22,256 nucleotides of DNA from Pseudomonadota bacterium (GCA_021783435.1 JAJXUC010000051.1:1-22256), one strand, 5' to 3'; numbered from the stretch's first letter, positions 14,530-22,256 are shown. Translations and numbers: made by a program. The notes: generated by a model not told the origin, from the letters alone.

Positions 14530-15000
14530 ATGAATCAACTGGCCCTGATTTTGCCGCTGGCCCATGTTCAGATGAACGTGGAGGCCAGCAGCAAGAAACG
14601 CGCGTTCGAGCACGCGGGTCTGCTGTTCGAGAACAACTTGGGGCTGGCCCGCGCCGTCGTCACCGACAATCTGTTCGCGCGCGAACGCCTGGGCTCCACC
14701 GGCTTGGGTCAGGGCGTGGCCATTCCGCATGGCCGCATCAAGGGCCTGAGACAACCGAGTGCCGCGTTGCTGCGCCTGGCAACCCCCGTGCCTTTCGAGG
14801 CTCCTGACAACCTGCCGGTGCAGTTGCTGGTGTTCTTGCTGGTGCCCGAAGCGGCGTCCGCCAAGCACCTCGAAATCCTCTCCGCCATCGCCGAAATGTT
14901 GTCCGAGGACGGCTTTCGCCAGCGCCTGCTGGATGCGCCAGACGCCATCCAGGCACACCGCCTGGTGCACGACTGGTCGACACTGCAGCATGCAGCCTGA
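14530..15000 (+). CDS. ptsN: PTS-Ntr IIA component
   Basis: A 156-residue EIIA-Ntr protein, the terminal phospho-acceptor of the nitrogen-related phosphotransferase system; it carries no sugar and instead regulates potassium, nitrogen and stress functions. The phosphorylated histidine is His67 in the motif GLGQGVAIPHGR. The segment LPVQLLVFLLVPEAASAKHL is also typical. ATG 14530 lacks a clear Shine-Dalgarno sequence. It lies between hpf and hprK; HPr kinase acts on the HPr that feeds this chain. Confidence 0.95.
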   Translation: MNQLALILPLAHVQMNVEASSKKRAFEHAGLLFENNLGLARAVVTDNLFARERLGSTGLGQGVAIPHGRIKGLRQPSAALLRLATPVPFEAPDNLPVQLLVFLLVPEAASAKHLEILSAIAEMLSEDGFRQRLLDAPDAIQAHRLVHDWSTLQHAA

Positions 15001-15129
15001 ACACGCCCGTTGGGGTGCCGCGCTGCACCGCTCCACCCCCCGGGAGCGCAGGCCGAGATCGGGACGGCCCGGCGCCAGGGTCGTGTCGGTTCTGCATGCG
15101 CCACCTTGCCGGTTTTCTCCAGCCGCCAC

Positions 15130-16086
15130 TTGAAAGCCGCAACCCTTTCCGCCGATAGCCTGTTCGAGGCCAACACGTCCTTGCTGAAATGGCAGTGGCT
15201 GGCTGGGCAGAGCAACCCCGAGCGCCGTTTTGACGACGCCGCCGTGGAGGGGGCCAGTTCCGGCGCCGATCTGGTCGGATACCTCAATTACATCCACCCT
15301 TATCGTGTCCAGATTCTCGGTTGGCGCGAGGTGCACTACCTGGTGCATGCCGACGAGGCCGACAGCGCCCGGCGCATCCGCCGCGTGGTCGGTTTGGAGC
15401 CGCCGGCGCTGGTGATGGCCGATGGCGCGAAGCCCCCCGACACGCTCATCGATGCCTGCGAGCAAGCTCGCATTCCGCTCTTCACCACCGCCGAGCCGGC
15501 AGCTTTCGTCATTGACGTGCTGCGTGCCTATCTTTCGAAACTGTTCGCCAACCGCACCACGCTGCACGGCGTGTTCATGGACATCCTCGGCCTGGGCGTG
15601 CTGATCACCGGCGAATCCGGCCTGGGCAAGAGCGAACTGGGGCTGGAGCTGGTGTCGCGTGGCCACGGTCTCGTGGCCGACGATTGCGTCGAGCTGCTGC
15701 GCGTGTCGCAAACCTCCATCGAAGGCCATTGTCCCAAGCTGCTGCAGAACCTGCTGGAGGTGCGCGGGATCGGCATTCTGGACATCAAGACCATCTTTGG
15801 CGAGACCGCGGTGCGACGCAAGCTGCGCCTGCGGCTGATCGTGCACCTGGTGCGGCGCGATACCCAGGATCAGGATTTCGAGCGCCTGCCCACCGGCTAT
15901 GTGCGGCAGGACGTGCTGGGCGTGGCCATCCGCAAGGTGCTCATTCCGGTCGAGGCCGGACGCAACCTCGCGGTGCTGGTGGAGGCCGCGGTGCGCAACA
16001 CCATTCTGCAGTTGCGCGGTATCGACACGTTCAAGGAATTCCAGGATCGCCAGCGCGTGGCCATGCTGGAAAACAGCGACGATTGA
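15130..16086 (+). CDS. hprK: HPr kinase/phosphorylase
   Basis: A 318-residue bifunctional enzyme that phosphorylates HPr on its regulatory serine with ATP and also removes the phosphate. The Walker A motif GESGLGKS is at 161-168, the catalytic His146 lies in LHGVFMD, the [10 protein letters not shown] segment follows, and the HprK signature [12 protein letters not shown] is at 209-220. The N-terminus [10 protein letters not shown] matches the family start, so the TTG at 15130 is the best start codon. The frame is open upstream to a TTG at 15010, but that region does not look like HprK. The gap of 129 bp after ptsN shows no promoter. Usually rapZ follows hprK; here fur lies convergent instead. 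Confidence 0.92.
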   Translation: MKAATLSADSLFEANTSLLKWQWLAGQSNPERRFDDAAVEGASSGADLVGYLNYIHPYRVQILGWREVHYLVHADEADSARRIRRVVGLEPPALVMADGAKPPDTLIDACEQARIPLFTTAEPAAFVIDVLRAYLSKLFANRTTLHGVFMDILGLGVLITGESGLGKSELGLELVSRGHGLVADDCVELLRVSQTSIEGHCPKLLQNLLEVRGIGILDIKTIFGETAVRRKLRLRLIVHLVRRDTQDQDFERLPTGYVRQDVLGVAIRKVLIPVEAGRNLAVLVEAAVRNTILQLRGIDTFKEFQDRQRVAMLENSDD

Positions 16087-16146
16087 CGGGGCCGGTCGAC
16101 GGACTGAGCCAGGGTTCGACAGCTTGCGGCCTGCCGTGCCGGGAAT

Positions 16147-16620
16147 TCAGTGCCCGTCTCGCTCGCCCGGGAAGACCCGCGGCTCGGCGGGGCGATGCGG
16201 GCAAAGCTCGCGCTTGCAACTGGCGTACAACGCCAGGGAATGCTCTTGCAGCACGAAGCCGTGTTCGGTGGCGATTTTTTTTTGTCGCCGCTCGATCTCG
16301 GCGTCGACGAACTCTTCCACGCGACCGCAATCCAGGCACAGCAGATGGTCGTGGTGCTTGCCTTCGTTGATCTCGAAAATGGCCTTGCCCGACTCGAAAT
16401 GGGTGCGCGACAAAATGCCCGCCTGCTCGAACTGGGTCAACACACGGTAGACCGTGGCGAGGCCGATGTCGCGCGAGTTGTCGTTCAGCAATTCGCGGTA
16501 GACGTCTTCAGCCGTCATGTGGCGCAAGACACTTTTCTGGAAGATTTCCAGAATTTTCAAGCGGGGCTGGGTGACCTTCAGCCCCGTGCTGCGCAGGCCT
16601 TGAGCGTTGGAAGGCGGCAT
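16147..16620 (-). CDS. fur: Ferric uptake regulator
   Basis: A 157-residue iron-responsive repressor. The N-terminal winged helix spans about 10-85, including [18 protein letters not shown]. The metal-site cluster HHDH is at 89-92, with Cys95 and Cys98 in LCLDCG and a second pair at Cys135 and Cys140. The final 17 residues are a variable tail. With Fe(II) it would block iron-uptake promoters. The coding strand carries nine consecutive A residues (window 16275-16283) encoding part of RRQKKIA, unusual in this GC-rich genome. Divergent from bamE, a conserved betaproteobacterial arrangement. Confidence 0.96.
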   Translation of the reverse strand: MPPSNAQGLRSTGLKVTQPRLKILEIFQKSVLRHMTAEDVYRELLNDNSRDIGLATVYRVLTQFEQAGILSRTHFESGKAIFEINEGKHHDHLLCLDCGRVEEFVDAEIERRQKKIATEHGFVLQEHSLALYASCKRELCPHRPAEPRVFPGERDGH

Positions 16621-16636
16621 GACGATGAGGGGTGTT

Positions 16637-16657
16637 TAGAATGAACATCATAGTTCA
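16637..16657. promoter_or_regulatory. Overlapping fur/bamE promoter region
   Basis: In the 70-bp gap, TAGAAT (16637-16642) is a five-of-six -10 match for bamE on the plus strand. TATGAT on the minus strand (16652-16647) is a five-of-six -10 match for fur. TGAAC-ATCATA-GTTCA (16642-16657) is a perfect 5-bp dyad across both, in the position where Fur could regulate itself, though the match to the Fur box is weak. No good -35 is seen for either. Confidence 0.45.
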
Positions 16658-16690
16658 CCCCCGGGGCGGGAACCACCCGCCGAATCCCTG

Positions 16691-17365
16691 ATGCACGTCC
16701 CGCGTCCCCGTCTTGCGCATCACGCCTCGTCTGCCCTGCGTCTGGGCTGTCTGGCCGTGATCCTGCCTGCAGTCTTCGGTTTGGGGGCCTGCAGCAACCT
16801 GACCCAGCAGCACGATCTCACCTCGATCTTCAAGCCTTACCGCATCGACGTCATCCAGGGCAATTTCGTCTCCAAAGACATGGCCGAGGAGCTCAAGCCC
16901 GGCATGAGCAAGGACGAGGTGCGCGCCATTCTGGGTACCCCGCTGTTGCAGGACATTTTCCATGCCGACCGCTGGGAGTATGTGTTCAGCCTGCGCCAGG
17001 GCTACCAGGCCCCGATCGTGCGCCGCTACACCGTGTTCTTCGACAAGGAGGGCAAGATGATCCGCGCCGATGGCGATCCACTGCCATCGGAAAACCAGTT
17101 CGTGGCGCAGATCAACGCCCTGCGTTCCAGCGGCGACAATCCCAGGGTACTGACCGAGGCGCAGTTGCAGGCCGAAATCGCCGCAGCGCAGAAAGAACTG
17201 GCGCAGCGGCATCCCGTGGCGGCCGCGCCCAGTGCGCAAGGCCCGCTGCAGGTGGTCGCGCCTGCGGCAGAAATCAGCAAGCTCGAAGCTCTGGCCGCGC
17301 CAACCGCGGCAGCGCCACGGGAAGGCCCGGCAACACCGGCATCGGCAGCAAGCAGCGCGCAGTAA
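16691..17365 (+). CDS. bamE: Outer membrane assembly lipoprotein BamE
   Basis: A 224-residue BamE/SmpA protein, a lipoprotein of the complex that inserts beta-barrel proteins into the outer membrane. The signal sequence ends in LGAC, with lipidated Cys34. The SmpA domain follows (YRIDVIQGNFVSKDMAEELK, GMSKDEVRAILGTPLL, RWEYVFSLRQG). The last 90 residues are an Ala/Gln-rich extension beyond the roughly 110-residue core, common in betaproteobacteria and probably disordered. Divergent from fur and followed by dapB. Confidence 0.94.
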   Translation: MHVPRPRLAHHASSALRLGCLAVILPAVFGLGACSNLTQQHDLTSIFKPYRIDVIQGNFVSKDMAEELKPGMSKDEVRAILGTPLLQDIFHADRWEYVFSLRQGYQAPIVRRYTVFFDKEGKMIRADGDPLPSENQFVAQINALRSSGDNPRVLTEAQLQAEIAAAQKELAQRHPVAAAPSAQGPLQVVAPAAEISKLEALAAPTAAAPREGPATPASAASSAQ

Positions 17366-17384
17366 GGGTATGGGTACAGCGCGC

Positions 17385-17416
17385 TTTGCGCATGGTGCGG
17401 CCGGGCTTGGCGCAAA
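17385..17416 (+). repeat. Inverted repeat after bamE
   Basis: TTTGCGC (17385-17391) and GCGCAAA (17410-17416) form a perfect 7-bp inverted repeat with an 18-base loop, 20 bp after the bamE stop. It may be a weak terminator or processing hairpin in the 132-bp bamE-dapB gap. Confidence 0.25.
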
Positions 17417-17497
17417 CCGCCCCTGCAGTTGCGGGGCACCCCGTGCGATTCGTCGCCACATGACAGTCGACTTCCAAGCGCAACGCCCGACGCCAGC

Positions 17498-18325
17498 ATG
17501 ACCGCACAAGCCCCTCCAAATCGCCACCGTATCGCCATCGCCGGCAGCAGCGGCCGCATGGGCCGCACACTGATCGAGGCCATCGTGGCCGCACCGGATT
17601 GCCAGCTCGTGGGCGCGCTGGATCGCAACGATGCACCCGCCCTGGGTCAGGACGCCGGCGCCGCGCTGGGACTGACGACGGGCGTGAGCGTCAGCGCCGA
17701 TCTGGCGGTCGGCCTACAAGGCGCACAGGTGCTGATCGACTTCACCCGGCCGCACGCCACGCTCGCGCATCTGGACGCTTGCCTGCAACACCGCGTGGCC
17801 ATGGTCATCGGCACAACGGGGTTCGACGCAGCCGGGCTGGCGCGGATTCGCGCGGCGTCGGCGCACCTGCCCATCGTCATGGCGCCGAATATGAGCGTTG
17901 GCGTCAACGTCGTGCTCAAGCTGCTGGAGCAGGCCGGGCGCGCGCTGGCCGAGGGTTATGACATCGAAATCATCGAGGCGCACCACCGCCACAAAGTGGA
18001 CGCGCCTTCGGGCACCGCGCTGAACATGGGCGAGGTCGTGGCACGGGCCGCCGGGCGCGACCTGGAGCGCGACGCCGTCTGGGCGCGCCACGGCCAGACC
18101 GGCGAGCGAGAGCCGGGCAGCATCGGCTTCTCGGTGATTCGCGGCGGCGACATCGTTGGCGACCATACCGTACTGTTCGCCGGTACCGGCGAGCACATCG
18201 AAATCACCCACAAGTCCAGCAGCCGCGCCACCTACGCCGCCGGCAGCCTGCGCGCCGTGCGTTTCCTGGCCGGCAAGAGCAGCGGCCTGTATGACATGCA
18301 GGCCGTGCTCGGCTTCGACGTCTGA
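17498..18325 (+). CDS. dapB: 4-hydroxy-tetrahydrodipicolinate reductase
   Basis: A 275-residue DapB, which reduces the cyclised product of DapA with NAD(P)H in the diaminopimelate branch for lysine and peptidoglycan. The nucleotide motif [10 protein letters not shown] is at 14-23, GTTGFD at 105-110, and the catalytic block [15 protein letters not shown] at 160-174 with His162, His163 and Lys166. ATG 17498 is chosen because the N-terminal strand begins shortly after; an upstream in-frame start lacks family features. The exbB gene follows by 25 bp, so the genes are probably co-transcribed. Confidence 0.97.
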   Translation: MTAQAPPNRHRIAIAGSSGRMGRTLIEAIVAAPDCQLVGALDRNDAPALGQDAGAALGLTTGVSVSADLAVGLQGAQVLIDFTRPHATLAHLDACLQHRVAMVIGTTGFDAAGLARIRAASAHLPIVMAPNMSVGVNVVLKLLEQAGRALAEGYDIEIIEAHHRHKVDAPSGTALNMGEVVARAAGRDLERDAVWARHGQTGEREPGSIGFSVIRGGDIVGDHTVLFAGTGEHIEITHKSSSRATYAAGSLRAVRFLAGKSSGLYDMQAVLGFDV

Positions 18326-18350
18326 ATCACCCAACCCAGGGAACGGCGCG

Positions 18351-19055
18351 ATGGGTGGCCTCGCAGCATTCTGGCAAGAAGGCGACACGCTGATTCGCAC
18401 CGTGGCCTTGCTGTTGCTGGCGATGTCGATGGCGAGCTGGTTCGTCATCTTGTGGAAGTTCGCCATGCTGGCCGCCGCGGCGCGCCGTGTGCCCCGCGCG
18501 ATAGCCGCGTTCTGGGCCGCGCCACATCAGCAGGACGCCGCCGCCGCCGCGCTCGCGGCCGATCCGCAGGGCCTCACGGTGCAACTGGCCGACGTTGCCG
18601 CCCGTCTGTGCAATCCCCCGGTGAACCCCGCAGGCAGAGACGACGCCGCGCCGGCGCCCGGCTGGCAGTCGCACCCCGACCGCGTGCGCCGCGAACTGCG
18701 CAGCGCCCTCAACGCCGCCAGCCGCCAGCTCCACGCCGGCCATGTCTTGCTGGCCAGCGTCGGCAGCACCGCGCCCTTCGTCGGGCTGTTCGGCACCGTC
18801 TGGGGCATCTACCACGCGCTCACCACCATCGCCGCCACGCAGCAGGTCAGCATCGGCAAAGTGGCCGGCCCGGTGGGCGAAACCCTCATCATGACCGCCG
18901 CCGGCCTGGCCGTGGCCATTCCCGCCGTGCTGGCCTACAACGCCCTGGGCAAACGCGCCCGCGCGCTGGACGCCGAGCTCGAAGGCTATGCCCTCGACCT
19001 GCAGCACCTGCTCAGCGGCGAGGCGGCGCCGCGCCATGCCAACGGCTCGGCGTGA
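18351..19055 (+). CDS. exbB: MotA/TolQ/ExbB proton channel protein
   Basis: A 234-residue inner-membrane protein of the ExbB/TolQ family, which with ExbD couples the proton gradient to outer-membrane work. Three membrane segments are seen: about 15-38, then around LLASVGSTAPFVGLFGTVWG and LIMTAAGLAVAIPAVLAYNA, which carry the family signatures. The first cytoplasmic loop is long and charged. AGGGAA lies before ATG 18351. No tonB follows in this window; whether the partner is TonB or another protein is unknown. ExbB is preferred over TolQ because no tolA, tolB or pal gene is near. Confidence 0.88.
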   Translation: MGGLAAFWQEGDTLIRTVALLLLAMSMASWFVILWKFAMLAAAARRVPRAIAAFWAAPHQQDAAAAALAADPQGLTVQLADVAARLCNPPVNPAGRDDAAPAPGWQSHPDRVRRELRSALNAASRQLHAGHVLLASVGSTAPFVGLFGTVWGIYHALTTIAATQQVSIGKVAGPVGETLIMTAAGLAVAIPAVLAYNALGKRARALDAELEGYALDLQHLLSGEAAPRHANGSA

Positions 19056-19134
19056 TGCGCGGCGCTGACGCTCAGCCGCAACCGTGCGAACCTTCACGCA
19101 AGGTTCTGCGGTGCGCAACTCCCGGGACCAGGCC

Positions 19135-19572
19135 ATGAGCTTCGGCCGCTTCGATCGCGGCGTGGACGAGGCGCCGATGAGCGACATCAACATGACGCCG
19201 CTGATCGACGTCATGCTGGTGCTGCTGGTGATTTTCATCATCACCGCGCCGCTGCTGGCAGGCCATATCGCCCTCGACCTGCCCAAGGTCGACGCCGCGG
19301 CTTCGCGGCAGGCCCCGAAGAGCCTGTCGGTCTCCATCCAGAAAGACGGCAAGCTTTACCTGGGCGATCAGCCCACCACGCTCGGCGCACTCACCGCCCG
19401 GTTCGCCGCCGCCGCCAAGGCCCGCGCCGACACCGAACTGCGCATTCGCGCCGATGCTGCAGCACCCTATGGCGACGTCGCGCAGGTCATGGGCGCCGCC
19501 CAGGGCGCAGGGCTCGACCGCATCGGCCTCATCACCCAACCCGCAGTGGCCGCCTCCGCCGCGGCACAGTAG
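19135..19572 (+). CDS. exbD: ExbD/TolR biopolymer transport protein
   Basis: A 145-residue partner of the preceding channel. One membrane helix lies at about 21-43 (TPLIDVMLVLLVIFIITAPL) with the essential proton-carrying Asp25. The periplasmic domain follows (LSVSIQKDGKLYLGDQP, ADTELRIRADAAAPYGDVAQ). ATG 19135 gives the usual N-terminus MSFGRFDRG; GTG 19111 or 19084 would add 8 or 17 residues. It is convergent with the yceI-type gene across a 72-bp gap in which I see no strong terminator. Confidence 0.9.
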   Translation: MSFGRFDRGVDEAPMSDINMTPLIDVMLVLLVIFIITAPLLAGHIALDLPKVDAAASRQAPKSLSVSIQKDGKLYLGDQPTTLGALTARFAAAAKARADTELRIRADAAAPYGDVAQVMGAAQGAGLDRIGLITQPAVAASAAAQ

Positions 19573-19644
19573 GCACCAGCCACCCAAGCCTGCCGCAGCC
19601 CAGCCGGGCGAGCTGCATGGCTGTCAGGGTGCGTCCGGCGCGGA

Positions 19645-20289
19645 TCAGGATGACGTCTGCACCCCTTCGATCTCCACCCTCACCTGCACCTTGTGGCTCA
19701 GGCCGCTGGGGTAGGCGCTCATGCCGAAGTCCATGCGATCGATGGTGGCCGTGGCGACGAAACCGGTGAGGTAGCCGCCCCAGGGTTTGGGCAAATAGGG
19801 CACCTTGCCAGCGCCTTCGAGCTGGACATGAAAGACCACCGGCTTGGTCACGCCGCGCAGGGTCATGTCGCCATAGAGCAGTCCGCGATCCTGGCTTTGG
19901 GGCACATACTTGGTGCTGACGAAATGGATGTCGGGGTTGGCCTTGGCGTCGAAAAAGGCGGCTCCCTTGAGGTCGTCGTCACGCATCGGGAAAAAGGTGT
20001 CGAGGCCGTCCACCGGAACCGTGATGTCAGCCTTGTCGGCCTTGGGGTTCTTCGGGTCGAAGGTGTAGCTGCCGGTGACCTTCTTGAACACACCGGTGAA
20101 CAATCCGATGCCGGCATGGCCGATGGTGAACTGCAAGCCGGAGTGGTCGGGGTCGACCTGGTAGCTGCCTGCCGGACTGGCGTGCTGGCGGGCGTAGGCC
20201 TGAGGGGCCTGGGTCTGGGCTGCCCAGGTGGGGACGATCAGCGTCAAGGCTGTCGCGGTGGCCAGGGTGAGGCGGGCGACGAGGTGCAT
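19645..20289 (-). CDS. YceI family periplasmic protein (copy 1)
   Basis: A 214-residue exported protein with a signal peptide of about 23 residues (ends TWAAQ). The YceI lipocalin-like barrel includes YQVDPDHSGLQFTIGHAGIG, the block TGSYTFDPKNPKADKADITV, and VTKPVVFHVQL. Related proteins bind polyisoprenoid lipids, including ubiquinone-type chains. AAGGAG sits 8 bases before the start. Last gene of the marR operon, 58 bp after its paralogue. Confidence 0.92.
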   Translation of the reverse strand: MHLVARLTLATATALTLIVPTWAAQTQAPQAYARQHASPAGSYQVDPDHSGLQFTIGHAGIGLFTGVFKKVTGSYTFDPKNPKADKADITVPVDGLDTFFPMRDDDLKGAAFFDAKANPDIHFVSTKYVPQSQDRGLLYGDMTLRGVTKPVVFHVQLEGAGKVPYLPKPWGGYLTGFVATATIDRMDFGMSAYPSGLSHKVQVRVEIEGVQTSS

Positions 20290-20347
20290 GGGAAGACTCC
20301 TTTTCGTGGGTGAGGCCGGGTGTGGCGTGGATCAAAAGACAGACGTT

Positions 20348-20920
20348 TCAGCCTTGGGGCGCGACCACCAGATGCACGTGGATGGGCAGCGCGGCCGCCA
20401 CCACGCCGGTGTCGGCCCACGAGCCCGTGCCCAGACCGAAGGCCATGCGATCGAGCTGGAAGTCGGCGTCCATCACCAGATTGGCGCCGACCGGATGCGT
20501 CGTCACGAGCACGCGCAGCGGCTGGGTTTTGCCCTTGACGGTGAACTGCCCCGTGAGCCAATACTTCCCCGGGCCGGCCGGGGTGAAGCCGGTGGAGGTG
20601 AAGCGGTCCTGGGGATAGGCTTTCGCGTCCAGCCAGTCGCTGCCGGTGAGCAGGTCGTCGGTCTGGCCGCTGCCGGCGTCCACGCTTGCGGCGTTGATGG
20701 CCACGCTCACATGGCTCTTGGGCAGATCAGCGGGCAGGAAATCCACCACCGCCATCAGCGTCTTGAAATGGCCGTGCATGGCCACGCCCATTTGCGTGGC
20801 GCTGAAGTCCACCGTGGATGCGGGCAGCGCCCGCGTGTAGGCAGTCTGGGCAAACACGGGCGAGGCCGAGCCCATCGCGAAGAGCAGGGCGAGGCTGATG
20901 CGACGAAGCGCAGGGATCAT
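20348..20920 (-). CDS. YceI family periplasmic protein (copy 2)
   Basis: A 190-residue exported YceI paralogue, clearly diverged from copy 1. The signal peptide MIPALRRISLALLFAMGSAS ends near PVFAQ; the barrel blocks are STVDFSATQMGVAMHGHFKT, FPADLP-like PADLPKSHVSVAINAASVD and GQFTVKGKTQPLRVLV. ATG 20920 overlaps the cytochrome b561 stop (ATGA), so the two are translated together. The pairing with cytochrome b561 matches yceJ-yceI in E. coli and suggests a redox role involving an isoprenoid quinone. Confidence 0.92.
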   Translation of the reverse strand: MIPALRRISLALLFAMGSASPVFAQTAYTRALPASTVDFSATQMGVAMHGHFKTLMAVVDFLPADLPKSHVSVAINAASVDAGSGQTDDLLTGSDWLDAKAYPQDRFTSTGFTPAGPGKYWLTGQFTVKGKTQPLRVLVTTHPVGANLVMDADFQLDRMAFGLGTGSWADTGVVAAALPIHVHLVVAPQG

Positions 20921-21489
20921 GGCAAAAACTCCTCGGGTGATGAGCCGGGCAGCATGCGCGAGAGCACGCCGTCGCGGTCGATGAACTGGTGTTTCAGGGC
21001 GGCGGCCACATGGACCGCGACCAATGCAGCCAGGGTGTAGTTCAGCGTGGCATGCACCAGGACGAGCGCATGCGCCAGCGGTTTGCTCGTGGGCAGCAGC
21101 ATGGGCAAGGGCAGCACACCCCACCAGACCACGCGCACGCCGGCCGCCGAGCTCAGCATCCAGCCCGACAGCGGGATGCCCAGAATCAGCACGTACAACA
21201 AACCATGCAGCCACTCAGCCACGCGCTGCTGCCAACGCGGGATCGATGCCGGCAACTCGGGCGGCCGATGCCCGGCGCGCCAGCCGAGGCGCAAGACCAC
21301 CAGCAGGAGCACCGTGATGCCGAACCATTTGTGCCAGGCGTAGAGCTGCAGCTTGAGCACCGACAGCGGCAGGTCGCTCATGTACAGGCCGAGCGGAAAC
21401 AGCCCGAAGATCAGCAGCGCCACCAGCCAGTGCAGCGCCATGGCCGGCCAGGCATAGCGTCGAACGTGGGGCCTGCTTGCCATTTTCAT
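20917..21489 (-). CDS. Cytochrome b561 (CybB/YceJ-like)
   Basis: A 190-residue membrane cytochrome with four transmembrane helices that would carry two b hemes. Likely ligands are His20 (MALHW), His53 (AWHKW), His146 and His160; their spacing matches the E. coli CybB pattern. Such proteins pass electrons between quinones and periplasmic acceptors such as superoxide. The start ATG overlaps the marR stop, and the stop overlaps the yceI start, so the three form one translational unit. A second ATG two codons later is an alternative start. Confidence 0.93.
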   Translation of the reverse strand: MKMASRPHVRRYAWPAMALHWLVALLIFGLFPLGLYMSDLPLSVLKLQLYAWHKWFGITVLLLVVLRLGWRAGHRPPELPASIPRWQQRVAEWLHGLLYVLILGIPLSGWMLSSAAGVRVVWWGVLPLPMLLPTSKPLAHALVLVHATLNYTLAALVAVHVAAALKHQFIDRDGVLSRMLPGSSPEEFLP

Positions 21490-21941
21490 GCTGTCGATGC
21501 CTCGGCAGCGGTCTGTTCGAAGGCGGCGCGCACGATGCGCAAACTGCGCTCTGCCTGGGCGGCGTCCTGCGCGCTCAGACGCTCGAACACACGATGCAGG
21601 TGCGCGCCATGAGCGGGGAAGACCCGCTCGAACACGCGCTGCCCGGCACGGGAGAGCCGCACGATCTGCCCGCGACCGTCGCTGGGGTCGGGCAGGCGCT
21701 GCACCAGTCCCTTGGCCAGCAGTCGATCGACCACGCCGGTCAGGGTGCCCTTGGTGATGAGCGTCTTGAGCCCGAGCTGTTTGGGGTTCATGCCCGCGGT
21801 GTTGCCCAGGGTGGCGATGACGTCGAATTGCGCCGGGGTGAGCCCCAGGCTCAGCACATGCGCCGCCGAATGGCGCTCGAACGCCTGGTATGTGCGCACG
21901 AGTTCACGCAGCAAGGGCAGGAAGGACGATGGGGCAGACAT
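21486..21941 (-). CDS. MarR family transcriptional regulator
   Basis: A 151-residue MarR-type winged-helix regulator. The helix-turn-helix spans TPAQFDVIATLGNTAGMNPKQ to LIKG-like TLITKGTLTGVVDRLLAKGLV, followed by the wing QRLPDPSDGRGQIVRLSRAG. No cysteine is present in the N-terminal region (first 30 residues), so an OhrR-type peroxide sensor is unlikely; a small-molecule effector is more probable. First gene of the cytochrome b561/yceI operon, which it should repress through the dyad at 21973-21990. Confidence 0.92.
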   Translation of the reverse strand: MSAPSSFLPLLRELVRTYQAFERHSAAHVLSLGLTPAQFDVIATLGNTAGMNPKQLGLKTLITKGTLTGVVDRLLAKGLVQRLPDPSDGRGQIVRLSRAGQRVFERVFPAHGAHLHRVFERLSAQDAAQAERSLRIVRAAFEQTAAEASTA

Positions 21942-21972
21942 GCGGTTTCAAAACTCAATGATGGGAGGATCT

Positions 21973-21990
21973 TAGTTCGTACTAGAACTA
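21973..21990. promoter_or_regulatory. 18-bp MarR-type operator dyad
   Basis: TAGTTC-GTACTA-GAACTA: perfect 6-bp arms around a 6-bp spacer, 32 bp upstream of the marR start. Size and AT-rich palindromic form are typical of MarR operators. TAAGAT on the minus strand (21974-21969) overlaps its edge and could be the -10 of the marR operon, so binding would block transcription. The dyad also lies on the leuS side of the gap. Confidence 0.6.
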
Positions 21991-22207
21991 TGAAGGCGGG
22001 TAGGGTTATGGCCTTGCGTCCGCGACGGGCAAGCCGTGACGCCCAGGGTCGGTTCGAGCGTCGTTCTGGTGGCGCTTCGGGTGTTCGACACGCGGCCGCC
22101 ACCGGTGTTCCGCAGCGCCGCCGCGCAAGTCGCGCCACTAAGATGCAGCCTCACGCCGCCGCCATGGAGCCAGGGCTCCGCGCGGCCTTCAACCTGCAAG
22201 CTCCACG

Positions 22208-22256
22208 ATGAACGAGAAGTACGATGCCAGCGCGGTGGAAGCCGCCGCGCAAACCC
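22208..22256 (+). CDS. leuS: Leucyl-tRNA synthetase, N-terminal fragment
   Basis: The first 16 codons read MNEKYDASAVEAAAQT, matching the conserved start of bacterial LeuS, which charges tRNA-Leu. The gene runs off the right edge. It fits the betaproteobacterial order in which leuS follows exbB-exbD; here a minus-strand four-gene operon lies in between. The 266-bp gap upstream holds the MarR dyad, with no clear promoter for leuS. Confidence 0.8.
   Translation, partial: MNEKYDASAVEAAAQT

Noticed and set aside
14401..15846. Long minus-strand open frame across ptsN and hprK
   Set aside because: Both plus-strand genes carry full family signatures, so this frame is a shadow.
13757..16150. 15-bp exact repeat GTGCCGGGAATTCAG at 13757-13771 and 16136-16150
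   Set aside because: A single pair of this length is not surprising in 22 kb of biased composition, the flanks do not match, and one copy covers the end of fur.
1..22256. CRISPR arrays, tRNA or rRNA genes, insertion sequences
   Set aside because: I saw no regularly spaced direct repeats with unique spacers, no cloverleaf or rRNA-like sequence, and no transposase gene or paired terminal repeats.

Overview
The window is high-GC, gene-dense chromosomal DNA with many ATGA start/stop overlaps. The fur/bamE divergence, bamE-dapB-exbB-exbD ahead of leuS, and hpf-ptsN-hprK are arrangements typical of Betaproteobacteria (Burkholderiales). A Thiomonas-like organism is a reasonable guess but is not proven from this sequence alone.

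Layout. (1) 227-1663: a ClC-type chloride transporter, convergent with (2) 1671-2645: a MerR-type regulator that carries both signatures of an adenosylcobalamin light sensor of the LitR/CarH family. (3) 2646-2938: the divergent control region, with three near-identical 13-bp dyads (TTGTCC-w-GGACAA). (4) 2939-12121: ten plus-strand genes, many overlapping by ATGA. They are an exported glutathione peroxidase, folE2, a FAD oxidoreductase, DUF1365, a cyclopropane-synthase-like methyltransferase, a chalcone-isomerase-like protein, a GPH-type MFS transporter, a DUF3833 lipoprotein, a short-chain dehydrogenase and an NTF2-like protein. (5) 12122-12420: a degenerate spacer with a 9-bp minisatellite and a coding-like remnant, followed by a patatin phospholipase on the minus strand. 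(6) 14043-16086: hpf, ptsN and hprK. (7) fur (minus) divergent from bamE, dapB, exbB and exbD. (8) 19645-21941: a minus-strand marR / cytochrome b561 / yceI / yceI operon inserted before the first codons of leuS at the right edge.

How the genes fit together. Regions 2-4 read as one light-controlled lipid and redox regulon. In the dark, a B12-bound LitR tetramer would sit on the dyads and hold the operon off; light would break the Co-C bond and release it. The gene set (FAD oxidoreductase, SAM-dependent lipid methyltransferase, GPH transporter, lipoprotein, SDR) resembles, from memory, the singlet-oxygen-induced furan-fatty-acid operon of Rhodobacter. The methyltransferase has lost two residues of the bicarbonate site of true cyclopropane synthases. 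I therefore suggest that the operon remodels membrane unsaturated fatty acids in response to light and photo-oxidative stress. This is the main discovery candidate here. The other regions are mostly housekeeping: nitrogen-PTS and HPr kinase signalling, iron control, outer-membrane assembly, lysine/peptidoglycan synthesis and proton-motive-force coupling.
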